Assembly: GCF_000002985.6 (NCBI RefSeq) | Contig: NC_003284.9 | Coordinates: forward strand, 8,494,001 to 8,558,000 | Origin: Caenorhabditis elegans | Taxonomy: Eukaryota > Nematoda > Chromadorea > Rhabditida > Rhabditidae | Reading direction: 5' to 3' | Length of the DNA: 64,000 nucleotides | In this document: positions 13,913 to 25,729 of the stretch, one piece after another | Numbering within the stretch: position 1 is the first letter of the stretch | Layout of the letters: each line of letters begins with the position of its first letter | Program-made: the position numbers and the translations under genes | Notes under the pieces: model-generated | Database searches by the model: none | Seen by the model: only the letters and a program-made list of their open reading frames with translations | Told to the model about the DNA's origin: nothing

Positions 13913-16900
13913 ATGACTTCTACTATCACAACAGGCATACTTTGCCTGGTGTCGGTACTCCAACATGTATACGGTAGGACTAGAATAATATCAATTTTAG
14001 AGCATACATTTGTATTACAGGAGACTGTTCGCCAGAATTCTTCGCCAGGAGCATCCGATATGATCAGGCTATTGAGATCGATTTTTATTATACAGGGTCA
14101 GTACGTGGGAAATATGAAAATATGAAAAATGCATATAACCGAAAAACTTGATTTTTGTTATCGAGTCTTTCCGATCTACCCACCACCTGTTGTTCTTTGT
14201 TTCAGGATCAATCTTGCCTCGGTGAAAGAATGCGCCGCATTTTGTGCGGGACGTGAATTTTGCAGAAGTGCCGTCTACAACAGCAGAACAAAAACGTGCG
14301 GAATCTCTTACGAGTATACTGTCGCGTGCGCTTCAAGGACTCAACGGTTTAAGGAGTATCAAGTAGAAGATGGACAAGGAACTGACTTGGTGCAGATTGC
14401 ATGTGTGGATGATTGTAGAAATCGAGAAGGAAAAGACACAAACAAAAAAGGAAAGAAGGTTCCAGTAAGTTTCGTAGTTATTTTAATAACTTTGATCTAG
14501 TGTCAAGAAATTTCAAACTATCTTTAGAACATGTTATCATTATAAAATAATTAGTAAAACTTTAACAAGTTATACAGTGAGCACATTCACTTAATTTTCA
14601 ATTAGACCACATCTTGTCAAACAATTTTTTAACTTTTATCACTTTTTTGTAATACTTCAAGTTGGCAGTAAATTGGGAAGGCGGCGGAGTAAGTCTTCAG
14701 TTTCTCAGCACTTGCGCCTAGCGTCTTGCCCAAGTTTTAATTTAAAAAAAACTTGAACCAAAAGTTGGCAAGATTTATTTTAGGTTTTACTAAAATTGAA
14801 CAACGTTTTGGACCACTATCAACACTGAAGTTATAAGTTTTCTGAAAATATGTTAAAAAAACTGTTTTCAAAAACTACTTTCGGCCAAATTCAAGACCAT
14901 CAAAATAACTCTTTGGTAATAAATACAATTGCATAAATCGGGATGGAAGTGATGGAAACTTTAATTTCTACGAAAGCATTTAATTTTTGTTATTAGGTGG
15001 GGATCATCACTGGCGAACCAAATGATGGGAAGACAAAAGAGACATTAACATCATCATCATCATTATCCGGCAACAATGTGATCACCGATCCACTAACAAC
15101 TCCATCAGTCTCCAAGTTATCATCCACATCTGCATCGTCGAGTACTCCGGAATCGGATCGCCCACGCGCCAATGGATACGTCACCCGTCTCATTCTCGCC
15201 AACATCAGTGGTCTGCAAGAAGGTAGAACCGGATCGGTTGAACCGCTCACTCTCCAACAAAATGACGCAAGTGTCGCAAAAGGAGGCAAAACAGGAGATG
15301 GTAATAAAGGTGAGAACTCACTTTCTTCACGCTTCACTAGAGTACTGGGACAGTTGACATAGAGTAAAAGTGATGATACTTTCCATTGAAATAGTAATCC
15401 AGTAGACTTGTATGAATAGACAAATTTATGTTTTGCAAAGTGATCGAATAAGCAAGAAAACCCATCAAGTTAAATAACGTGTTTTTTTTTTGATTAAATA
15501 ACTCCTTACATACACTTTTTCACTTGAAATCATGCCGTCTGTGCAACAAAAAATTAATTGGACTGTGGGGAAAAATGTGTTATTTTAAAAACCATAATTT
15601 CAATAAAGAATGGACTGAAACTAGTGTGTATTTTGCTTTAAATGTTTCTTTGAAAGTTCAATATTTAAAAATTATTGAAAAAGTAGTAATAATTGTGTGG
15701 TATTTTTGCTAAATTCATGATTTGCCTGCAAATCTGCTCCAAATTTTTTTTGCATGGTGTAAATTATTATAAGTCTGAGATTAAACTCATTTTAAAATCT
15801 AACAAGTTAATGTTTTGAACCTGAGTTTGTCTTGCAAGAAACAATGAAATAATTTCAGGAAAAGGACCCGTCTGCTACCGAACAATTCGTCATCGTTACC
15901 TTTTGGGAGCCGACTTTGAGGAGCATGATGTGGATTCAGTGAATGATTGTAGATGTCTCTGTGCCGCAACTTATTTGCCAAACAACAAGAAAAATAAGTG
16001 CATGTCTTTCCAGTTCCGCAATAAAACTTGCACACTGAACAAAGGAAACCATTTGTAAGACTATTAAAATAACTGATTTTGTTGTAAAACTTGAAATTAC
16101 AGAGGACAATATGATCTTATCGAACAACGGAAAACTTTGTACCAATACGTTGGGTGTGATCCAGAGAGTAAGTTGCTTGTCGGGTAATTATTATTCCCAT
16201 TTTCTGAATTTCAGTCCTACTAGAAACTGCCTCATCAAAGTGTCCAAACTTCAAGCCAAAGAGTGCTGAGAAGAAAAAGCCAGATACCAAAAAGGAAACG
16301 CCTACGAAAAAACCTAAAGTCGAGCTAGTAACGGCTAAAACAGTAGAAGGAGAGAAGAAAGAAACTAAGAAACCAAAATCTACTACAAAGAAGCCAACAA
16401 AAACTGCCGCAGCAAGTACAAAGAGACCGCCAACTACCGAAAAGCCAACAGCCACTACCGAGGAAGTGAAATCTACAACAGCTGCTGCGAAACCATCTGA
16501 AAGACCAACGGGACACGATGAGACACCGGTGGAGGAAAATTCACTAGAAACAAAATCATCTGAAATGATTATTAGTAAGTTGCTTGTGTTGATTAATTCA
16601 AATAGTTTGGTTAGTTTGATTATTTAAGAGAGAGATGGATGTTTCGAGGTTATTGATGATCACTTGATGGTTAGCGTTGCTGGTGGTCTTGAACACGACA
16701 TGTCAATTGAAGAATGTCAGTGCATGTGCGCTAACAGCAAGTAAGATTTTTAGTTAAACAATGACTATTTTTAACTTACAAATTTAACTATTACCTACGT
16801 TTCAGAACATCTAGACGATATGAATTCCAATGTAGATCCGCAACTTATTATCATGCTGAGAGAGACTGCATCCTCAATTTAGAGGACAGAAATATCAAAA

Positions 16901-19899
16901 GCAAACTGTTCGAGAAACAGTTCACCGACGTTAACGTTACATATATTGGTCTGGCCTGTGAAGTTGATGAGACGGTCAAAAGCTTGGGATCTTTAGCCTT
17001 GACTGAATGCCGAAGAAAGGTTGAAGCCACTACAGGAGAACCGACAAAAGAAACAAGCACAAAGAAAAATGGATTGAAATCTGATGATTGCTATGTAGAG
17101 CTTAATGATTTTGTCTTGGAAGGTACTGCAATCGCTGTTGAAACTGCAGTCACACCAGAGGTATTGTATATTTTTAAGAGAGATTTTACTTGTTTTTTTT
17201 TGCAGGAATGTAAGTGTAAATGTGCGGAGGGTCATAAACTGTATGGTGAGGAATGTGCATCATTCTTGTACTACTACGACAGCAAAACTTGCCTCATTAA
17301 TAAACAAAACAGGTCTCAAAATTTAATTTTTACAAATGAAAATGTTTGTTTTTACCCAGATTCTCAAATCCAGAAAAGTTCAACTTTGTTCCAAGCATCA
17401 ATCAATCAAGAAGTTACTTCGAGTGGACATGTGCAAACAAAGATGAGGCAAGACACAAATACCGTGCCGATGTCTGTAAAGTCGAACCTGAAAAAGTTGA
17501 TGGTAACTTGTTGAACAATGAAAGTGAACCAGTGGTAGTAAAGCAGGACGTTAAAATAACGGAGGAGCCTGTTCCAATGAAGAGATTAGATGAGAAAGCA
17601 TTCTTAGACAAGATCGATCAAGTTGTGGAGTCTCAAGAAGAAACTGAGAAAAAGAAGAAAGTGACAACTAAAAATTCTGAGCATATTTTGGATACCGATG
17701 AAGTTCTGAAAAAAATTGAGAAAGTAGAAGCCACTTCAACCACTGAAACAGAAAAACCAACAACAGAAACAACGCCAGCAACAACCACAGTCACAACAAC
17801 CACTGAAGAAACGACAACACCAAAGAAGCAAGAAGTCAAAATGAAGCATATGGACGAGAAGGCTTTAATGGAGAAAATCAACGAGGCTTCTGAAAAATTG
17901 GAAAAAAGTCAGGAAGTGACCGAAGAGGTGACTGAAGCAACCACGGAAGCTATCACAACTACTGAAGAATCAACAACAACTGCCAAACTAATTTTAAACA
18001 AGAAAAGTGAGATTTTTTAATGTTTCGTTATTAGTTATGCGCCCACTGCTCTTCTTTGGCAATTCATGTCTCAGTTATAGTTGTATTCCAAAAATGTACT
18101 CGTTTTAAAATTGCATTGTAGAAAAATATTTGATACGTAAATTTTTTTAGTAACTGAAAATAGACCAGAAGAAATAAACTAAGTAGAGCAATAGGGGGGG
18201 GAGGGGGGGGGGGGTGCGAGGCTTATATGAAAAATACAGTAATGAAGTGCGAAAGATAGGAGAACCAAATTGCCGAGTATTTCTTGACAATAAGTAGTTG
18301 CTTTTCAAATGACTTATAAATTAAATGTTTCAGAAAATCCAACTAAAGACAGTGGGAGTGTTTCATCTGCCTCCGGAAATGGTAAAACTGTTGCAATGAA
18401 GAAAACCGATCAAAAAACCATTGAAACTTTGTTGAAAGCAAAAATTCCGGAAAGCAGCAACGTAGATTCTCAAGAAAAAGAAGATATTAACAAGGATCCC
18501 CGCCTTGTTGAAATGAAAAAGGTGGAAGCGCAAGTTTTGGAAAAACTAGCAAAAATGGAGATCACTGAGTCAACCGCCCCGGATAGCACTAGTTCAACTA
18601 TTCCTGAAAACATTGAAACTGAAAGTACCTCATCGGAAATTACAAAACAGACAGCTAAAACATCAATGAAATCTAGCATACCGGAAGCTGAAGGGCTCGA
18701 AGATGATGAAGTAGAGACTGATATTGGTCAAGAGCTTTCAACTGGTCTTAATGATGCACCAGCAAGCGTCCCAGCACCAGAGAGCACAATTTCAATTACT
18801 TCAACAACAGAAAAAGTGACAACAACTACGACAACACAGTAAGAAGGATATAAGTTATAACTAATAAGCATGTATCATTTAAAAAAACTTCAGAGCAAAA
18901 GCGAGTGGAGTGAAGTCTCACAAGTTTGATGAGAAAATTGACAAGAGCGGAATGCCACTTCCAAGAATCACTACCACTACAGAGCCATCAACTACTACTG
19001 CTGGATACCCTCCAGCAGGAAGATGCTCATATTCTGCACTCTATCAGACATCCTTCCTTGGACGCCGTCTTCTGAAGGCAGTTCGTGTGAAAACTCCGGC
19101 TGATTGCTTCGCAGCTTGTTATGCATTGAGATGTAGATCGGCCAATCTCATTGCACAAGGTAGGCAATAATCTGTTATAAACTAGTGGTCAGGCGAAAAG
19201 AATTAACCTTTTTGAACCTGATAAATTTCACGACATCTAGGATAAGTTTGAAACATTCGCTCATGCGATTTTGCCGCATTTGTGGCCATTAACAGACAAT
19301 TTTTGTAAAAATATGTCTGTTACTCAAATAGCACGCAAAATAAATACAACTCAGTAGTTGAAAAATTATGACTTGATGCTGAACGATGTTCCAAAAAAGC
19401 GTCCAAATACAGAATGATAAAATTATTGCTCACAAACTCTTTTTGTAAAAGTTACAGCAGGAAACACTTGCCGAATTGATTTTTGGTTTCGAATATAATG
19501 TATCTTTTTTTTTGCTAACAGTTTTCTGTAATAACAACTTGATGTTGAGATAATTGCTAATTCAATGACAAAAACGTACCCAACAGACTGATTTACGGAA
19601 AAATAAAACCCATGGTTTATATTTTGATAGTCGATCAATTTTTGAAACACCCTCAATCTATTTGTATTTATCATTGGTTATCACATCAGTTTGATTGAAA
19701 AAATTACAATTTTCAAAGATTAATGCTAATGACTATTGCGCTGTGAACCCTCAAGTTTTAATAAAATTTGATTTCAGGAGAATTCAATAGCTGTGAACTT
19801 TACCGAGATTCTCTCATTGATTATCGCCGACCTGATATGATTGGTTACGACGCTTCAACAGTATACTTCGATGGCATCAACTGCGATGGTACCCCGTAA
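13913..19899 (+). CDS. large secreted protein with five PAN/apple-like modules and Thr-rich linkers
   Basis: Fourteen exons: 13913-13973, 14021-14096, 14206-14464, 14997-15309, 15859-16054, 16103-16167, 16215-16574, 16629-16740, 16806-17160, 17206-17312, 17360-18006, 18334-18838, 18894-19159 and 19778-19899 (3444 nt, 1147 residues, frame kept throughout). Residues 1-21 are a signal peptide; no C-terminal TM or GPI signal is seen. Five Cys-rich modules of PAN/apple type lie at about residues 22-117, 240-325, 447-540, 575-665 and 1062-1145. Each has the pattern 'SxxxCxxxC ... C.(S/F) ... tC.L'. Between modules 2 and 3 is a Lys/Thr/Pro-rich linker. Between modules 4 and 5 is a roughly 400-residue Thr/Glu/Lys-rich linker with a repeated MKxxDEKA-like motif and many TTT/TTE runs suited to O-glycosylation. 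PAN modules bind proteins or glycans; an extracellular-matrix or cuticle-lining role is inferred. Exact junctions near 14096 and 16629 were chosen by frame. Confidence 0.8.
18194..18214 (+). repeat. poly-G tract G8-A-G12
   Basis: Monotonous guanine run broken by one A, in the 327-bp intron between exons 11 and 12 of the PAN-module gene. On the sense strand it would be in the pre-mRNA and could form a G-quadruplex. Confidence 0.95.
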
Positions 19900-20188
19900 A
19901 CTTGAATGTAAAATCAGATTTTGAAACAGCACTTTCCTGCTCTCGGGTCTCATTCATGCCAGTATGATTAACAGTTGCAATCAATCCACTTTCATAGTTT
20001 TTAAAATATCATTAATAATATTTTCTGTTCTATATAAGTTATCCGTTTTGTTTGATTCAATGTTCATATTGGATACCATTTTAATTTAAATAATTAATTT
20101 ATATTTAATAAGTTAATAAAGTTATTATCAATTTGATCACAGTGTGTTTTAAATATGTACTAAATTGAAATGATAACTTGTTGATATG

Positions 20189-21464
20189 CTATATAGCTTC
20201 TGTGCCCTCCGTACTAATTAACTTCTTCTCAGTGTCTAGCCACGAAAATAGTGGTCCAGAGAGATGAAGACAGAACAGACTGACTAGCAGCTGAGAAGAC
20301 AGGAAACCGGCAATTCGCAGCTTTTTTTCTCCGTCTGAAAAGTTCAGATTTATTTGAAGAAAAAAAAAACTAAAAATAAAAGTACCAGTCTCTTCAAGAT
20401 GTGAAAAGAGTGTCGAGAAACTTGAACAAAATGAAAGAATTTCCACAAAGAAGTGTTGTTTCCAGGCGAACATTGCAAATAAGAATAAGCAAAAACAGTA
20501 GGAAATTGCCATGACAATCTGAAAAATAAACACTGTTAGAATCTGAAAAATAAACACTGAGATATAGCAACAATGAAAAAGTTCAAACGTTTTTTGCAAG
20601 CTTGAAAACTGTTTTTATTTACTTTTTAAAATAGATTTGGCCTAACAAAATCCATCAGAATTCAACTTCTTTTAAAATGAGTTTTTTTTTCTTGGAATTT
20701 ACAACTACCAGCTTGTTGTTGTTCTAAAACAAAAATTAATTTTAGAAAGTCTCATTAATTGCCTGCAAAGTGAATAAAAGGGACCGTATCCGCCAAATGT
20801 TTACAACCACAATTGTATTTTTTGTGCGATGACACAAAACTTGATATGACAAAGACAGTTTGCTATGCCAAAAACTTACGTGATGAGCAATGTAGGGTTT
20901 AAGAGAAGTAGAGCTATGTGTAGAGTATGAGAAGTAGCTAAATACAAGCGCAATGGTTACAGTGACAATTGGCCAAATCGCAAATGCCATATCAATCATT
21001 CGCAGGTCACAATCTGACAAATACATTGATACACTCAAAACGAAAAATTTATCAAACCATATAACATAAGTACAAAATGGGAAATTGCCTGTGCGATGCT
21101 AACGACTCCGGAAACAATAAGGGCTCCCTGAAATGTTTTTGATGAATGTTTAAAAAAATACGATTCTCCTTTTTCAACATTTTCTTCTATTTGAAAAGGC
21201 AAACAAAAACTTTTAAAAAACTAGTGCAAATTTTTTCACGAAAAAAACATACTTGTACTTTTCGCTTTCTCAAAAAAGAAATTTAAAACATTTATTTACC
21301 CAAAAAGATTTTTGAAAGTTCACAACACTCACCAGTGCAGAAACATTTGCGCATCCACAATAACTCTCGAGTTCCTGACGGTACCTTCTTGAATTCAAAT
21401 CTTCACTGTCAAAGCTGCTCTCAGAGCCAGGTTTGATGAATGTGTCTGATCTTAAACGTGACAT
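20189..21464 (-). CDS. small multipass membrane protein, unknown function
   Basis: Five minus-strand exons in reading order: 21464-21333, 21127-21058, 21013-20880, 20518-20386 and 20334-20189 (615 nt, 204 residues). The ATG immediately follows an acceptor (GTTTTCAG), consistent with trans-splicing directly onto the start codon. An N-terminal Ser/Arg/Glu-rich soluble segment (MSRLRSDTFIKPGSESSFDS...) leads to a Cys-containing stretch and then hydrophobic segments around GALIVSGVVSIAQAISHFVL, AFAIWPIVTVTIALVFSYF, IVMAISYCFCLFLFAMFA and FLSSQLLVSLFCLHLSGPL. That gives four probable TM spans. The C-terminal tail is short and acidic (TEKKLISTEGTEAI). The exon 2 donor (ATG|GTTTGA) was chosen because it alone keeps frame. 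Exon 4 has a duplicated acceptor, so a form with eight extra residues is possible. Family not recognised. Confidence 0.65.
20500..20570 (-). promoter_or_regulatory. tandemly duplicated 3' splice site
   Basis: A 20-bp block (plus-strand AATCTGAAAAATAAACACTG) occurs twice, 24 bp apart, at about 20517-20536 and 20541-20560. On the minus strand each copy is a complete TTTATTTTTCAG|AT acceptor. Use of the upstream copy (exon start 20542) rather than 20518 adds exactly 24 nt without a stop. Confidence 0.75.
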
Positions 21465-23590
21465 CTGAAAACAAAACTGTTTTTTTTTGAAGAAACTTTT
21501 CTTAAAGAACAACTAAAATTAGAATAACTAATGCGAATAAATTCGATTATATAAATTATCGCAAGTGTAACATTTTAATTGATATTTGTGTTGTACCCCC
21601 GCCATTTTAAATAATTAATCAAATTTCCATTAATTTATTTATTTAAATTAAACGTGATACCCATTTTCCTTGTTCGGCTTTGGAATGGTGTTTTCCTAAG
21701 CCTAAAAATACAAAAGCATTCTACACGTTTTTATTTCATAATTTAAAAAAATCTATTTTTAAAATGGTGGGGAATAATACACAAGTTAATTTCTTAAAAA
21801 CATCAAAAATTTTGAACTTTGCACGAAATTTTAAAAAAGTTTAAAAAATGTCAAAAGTGACAATTTATGAAGCGTAACTTTTGAATATGAATTAAGATTA
21901 ATTTTCTCGCAACACCACATTTTATCAAAAACTCATACGAGAACTATACAAAAATATTTTTTATGTTTAAGTTATTTTTCAACAAGAACACGACTAATTT
22001 GTACAAACGTTTTCAGGCAAAGCATTGAAAAAAAAGAAACTGTATTTAACTTATCAAAAATTATAAAATTTAACAATGCTGACAGATCATGAAAAAAAGC
22101 AAAAAACTACAGGGCGTGTCAAAAGTGCATTAAAAAAATCGGGAAGTTTTCTGGAATTTCTTGAATTCAAAAAAGCAGTCATGTTACAAACTAGAATTTC
22201 TCACGCAGAAAATGAAATAATAGGAAACGATAGGCCGTGCTCAGCCAGCCCCTTTTCTTTTCATGAGATCTAATGAGAAGCTGACCAAAGGCTATGAATA
22301 GAAGAAGACGGCCATGAAGGGCGGCGAGTGGAAGCTAGAAAAATGGGGCATAAGACGAAGGTTTATTCTGCAAAACTTTGGTGGCCGCCGGAAAAGAGAC
22401 ATATGTTCGTGTGGTAATGTGGCGGCAGACATAATGGATTTGTGTGCATGTGCAGTTACAATGGGAAGAACGTTTCATTTTCATTTTGATATCGAATTTT
22501 ATCCTGTTTATTTAGTTTTAAAAAGTTTTAATCAAAGTGTACAAAACTGCAACCATGATCAAAATAGACAAAAAACCTTGCATATGCAATCTACAAAAGT
22601 TTCTGATAGTGAGTCAAAAATTTTGAAAATTTTCTGATTGTGTGTGACTGAAATAAAATTGAAAATAGAAATTTGATTTTTTTTTCAAATATTTTTTTTT
22701 CCCGAAACCTACGTCATTAAATTAGTTGCTTAATATTTAAAAAAAAATCAAATAAAATGTTGTGTATATGTTTGTTTATAGAAGTATTAGTATATTAAGG
22801 AAGACCGCATAAGAATGTTATCCTGAAATGATTTGTTTTGTATTTTGAATGAGTTAATAAACGTTAGCTATCTTCTCATGTTTTTAAAACTATTTTCTAT
22901 AGACCAAAGTCTTCTCAATTTGGTTTTTCCAATAGTCTGGAACAAGCACAAGATTATAAATTTTCTACTTCTAAAAATATACCAACAGCAACACATAATT
23001 CACCTGCCTCAAAATTTGTGAAATTTCGATTAAAACGCTTCAAATTATATATTTTAAAGGTGCATAAATTAATGGTGGATTAACGCCAATGGGGTTGTGC
23101 CAAAACGCACTCAACATAGCCTTTAAAAAACTAAAAATAAAAATGTTTTTAAACAATTGAAAATTTTGATAATAAACTATGTAAAAATTGAATTGAAAAA
23201 TCTACAGGAACTTGAAAAATTCTTGTTTGTATATTGGTAAAATATAGTTTAAAGGCAAACAATAAAGACATATCTTAAATTTAAAAAAAGCCAGAAGTGA
23301 ACTTTTGATTTGTTCACTTTTAAAGCTGAAAACTGAGTGAATGGCATTTTTGACTTTAACGAAAACCCAAATTTTCAAAATTTTATTTGGAGTGTTTGAA
23401 ATGATATATTCTCTACTCTATTTTTCAAAACTTTAAAATATGCTGAACAGGATGAAATTATGTAATTAGACAACAAGACTCAAGATAAACATGTGAAAAT
23501 AGTGCAGTTTTAGTACAGTTCTCAGAAAATGTAATCACATTCATTGTTTCATTTTCAACATTATTTCTTACTGCAACGTTACATTTTTCA
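21465..23590. other. AT-rich intergenic DNA
   Basis: Very AT-rich with homopolymer A/T runs. A 107-codon plus frame at 22314-22637 contains CSCGN..DLCACAV and is followed by A/T-rich codons. It has no acceptor/donor support, and I do not call it a gene. Confidence 0.5.
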
Positions 23591-23660
23591 GATAAAAAGA
23601 ATAGAAAACAATGAAAAGTGAGAAATGACGTGTCTCTTTTTTCTCATTCTTCTTCTTCCA

Positions 23661-23680
23661 CCCCCCCCCCCCCCCCCCCC
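23661..23680 (+). repeat. poly-C (poly-G) tract, 20 bp
   Basis: Uninterrupted run of 20 cytosines (guanines on the minus strand). It would encode the poly-Gly run in the open minus-strand frame at 23588-23830. Confidence 0.95.
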
Positions 23681-23696
23681 GCCATTAGTGGATATT

Positions 23697-25690
23697 ACCT
23701 CCTCATCAGCAAAAGTGACTTTTGTCGACCTTTCCGGCAGATAGACATGAATACTTTGAAAGTCGTCCTCATTTTCAGACGACATGACGCTGTGAATGTA
23801 CATATGAAATGTATCATACTTCATCATCATTTTTACGCAACCCCAAAAAAGCTGCGGCTTGTGTTGCTTGATCTAATTTACTTTTAGAGTATCATATGAC
23901 AAGAAAAAAGACTGCTATATCAACATACAATTTGTAATCCAAGCTGGTTTTTCACTACGTTTATGTATTCTAATTTCTCATTGGTTTTTTTTTTGAAGAT
24001 TCAGTACAATAGTTTGTGATGTCTTATTGAGGATTATGAGGAAAAAACAAAAATTGAAAAATGGCAAAAACGAAAGCAGCGCCAACATTAAAATAAACAA
24101 AAGAATCATCTGAAACACAAATCAAAAGGAAACAGCTTTTTCCCTGGAAATTTGAGAAAATGATGTGTAACAAGAATCACACAAGATATATAGTCAGCCA
24201 AAAAAAAAAGGAAAAAATTGGGATGTTATGTGACGCCTCTTATTCATTAGTAGCTGTTCAAATACAACTCGAGTATTGAATTACTAATTTTTACCTAGAC
24301 ATTAATGGATATCAATTTTCTGAAGTGAAACGTGGAAAATAGTCAAGGCTCAATGAGCAATTCAGCTGAATGGAAACATTCTCATGCATTTGAAAATTTC
24401 ATTTTTTCAGGTCAAATCTGAATGAATCAAATAACAGAAAATAATTCAGTACTATAAAAATGAAATTGACAAAAATGATTTTTTTACAGTTTCATGAAGA
24501 CTTTACTAGTTGAGAACCTTAGTAGGTTTTTCGGTACATGAAAAGAAGAAACATTGGTAGAATCAACAGTAAGAGTAACACAAAGGGGCCAATAAAGTTG
24601 CATAGCTACTGAAACTCAAATATATTTTTCACAAACTTAAAAATTTAAATTGTAATGCAAAAAATGCATAATCTGCCCATCGTATTCTTGAGAAACAGTA
24701 AGTTGGAAAGATTTCAAACTTAAAAGTAAATTTTACTTAAGTATTGTAAGTTTTTTTAAAAGTATTAATGAAAATAAAAAGTGCTTTCAAATTGCAAAAT
24801 TGATAGGACCTTAAATTTTTAATGTCAGAAATCCTGCTAATGAATTGCACTCCTCTAATAGTATTGTTCCTTGTTAACGTCATAGAATCTAATCTTATAG
24901 CCTCTATTAGTATTGAAATTGCGAAAGCCTTTGAAAATTCTCCTGCTTTTTAATGATTTTCCAGCAAATTCACAAACAACCTAATAATAATAATTAATCG
25001 GTATAGCAATGTCGAAAATCTGATTTCCCAACTCTTGTCAATAAGTCGTAAACATTTTTGAAAGTGTAGAAAACTTGGCAAACATCTTTCAATTACGAAT
25101 GCAAAAACATGACTGAACTAGCGGTTTAGTATTACATTATAACTGCCTTTGTCCACTTGTCACAGTATTTTGTTTTTCAGTTCCTCATTTGAATTAACAA
25201 CAATGTCTGCTTTAGTGTCAAAAAAGTTTTGATCAGAACAATCAATTCCAAAATTAATACTCACCGCTGGGTGTTTCTTCATTTTTAATATTACGAGAAT
25301 ATTGAACCTTGACTGAGTAAATGGAAAGAGCAAAAGTATTGAGAAAAAAGAAGACCGAGTTAATTGTCTCTCTTTTACGGAAAAGTCGGTTAAGTTGACA
25401 AGAAGATTTTCATAAATAAAAAATAAGGGAAATAGGATGAGTGTGGAAGAGAAGGATGACAAGAAGCCTAAAATTACGAAGGTTCAGCTTGGATCGCCGC
25501 CACGCTTTTCCAAGAGTCAGTATCTCATTACTTTTAGATGTCTTGAAAAACGGGTGGAAATATGACCTGCTCAAAAAATACGAGTACATGAAAATTGTGA
25601 CAGCATGAATACAACTTGACATCCAAATATCACGTACCTTATCAGATGACACTTCCGACACTACAATGCTTGATTTCGATCGATTCGAGC
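23697..25690 (-). pseudogene. exon-like pieces of one or more small membrane-protein genes
   Basis: Several minus-strand segments look like exons but I could not join them in one frame. (a) About 25690-25635: MSSNRSKSSIVVSEVSSDK ending at a good GTACGT donor. (b) About 25310-25263: an acceptor (TTTACTCAG) followed by SRFNILVILKMKKHPA and a GTGAGT donor. (c) About 24601-24515: a hydrophobic TM segment FIGPFVLLLLLILPMFLLFM following MYRK-type basic residues, with a CAGTAG acceptor. (d) About 24110-23995: another hydrophobic segment (MILLFILMLALLSFLPFFNF) directly after TGTGTTTCAG. (e) About 23790-23699: an acidic segment MSSENEDDFQSIHVYLPERS. The order (soluble N-terminus, TM segments, soluble tail) mirrors the intact small membrane proteins nearby. 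This may be a real but poorly resolved gene, two genes, or a decaying copy. Confidence 0.35.
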
Positions 25691-25729
25691 TCATTGAAAT
25701 TCTGAAAGATAAAGGGTGAGACAACAAAA

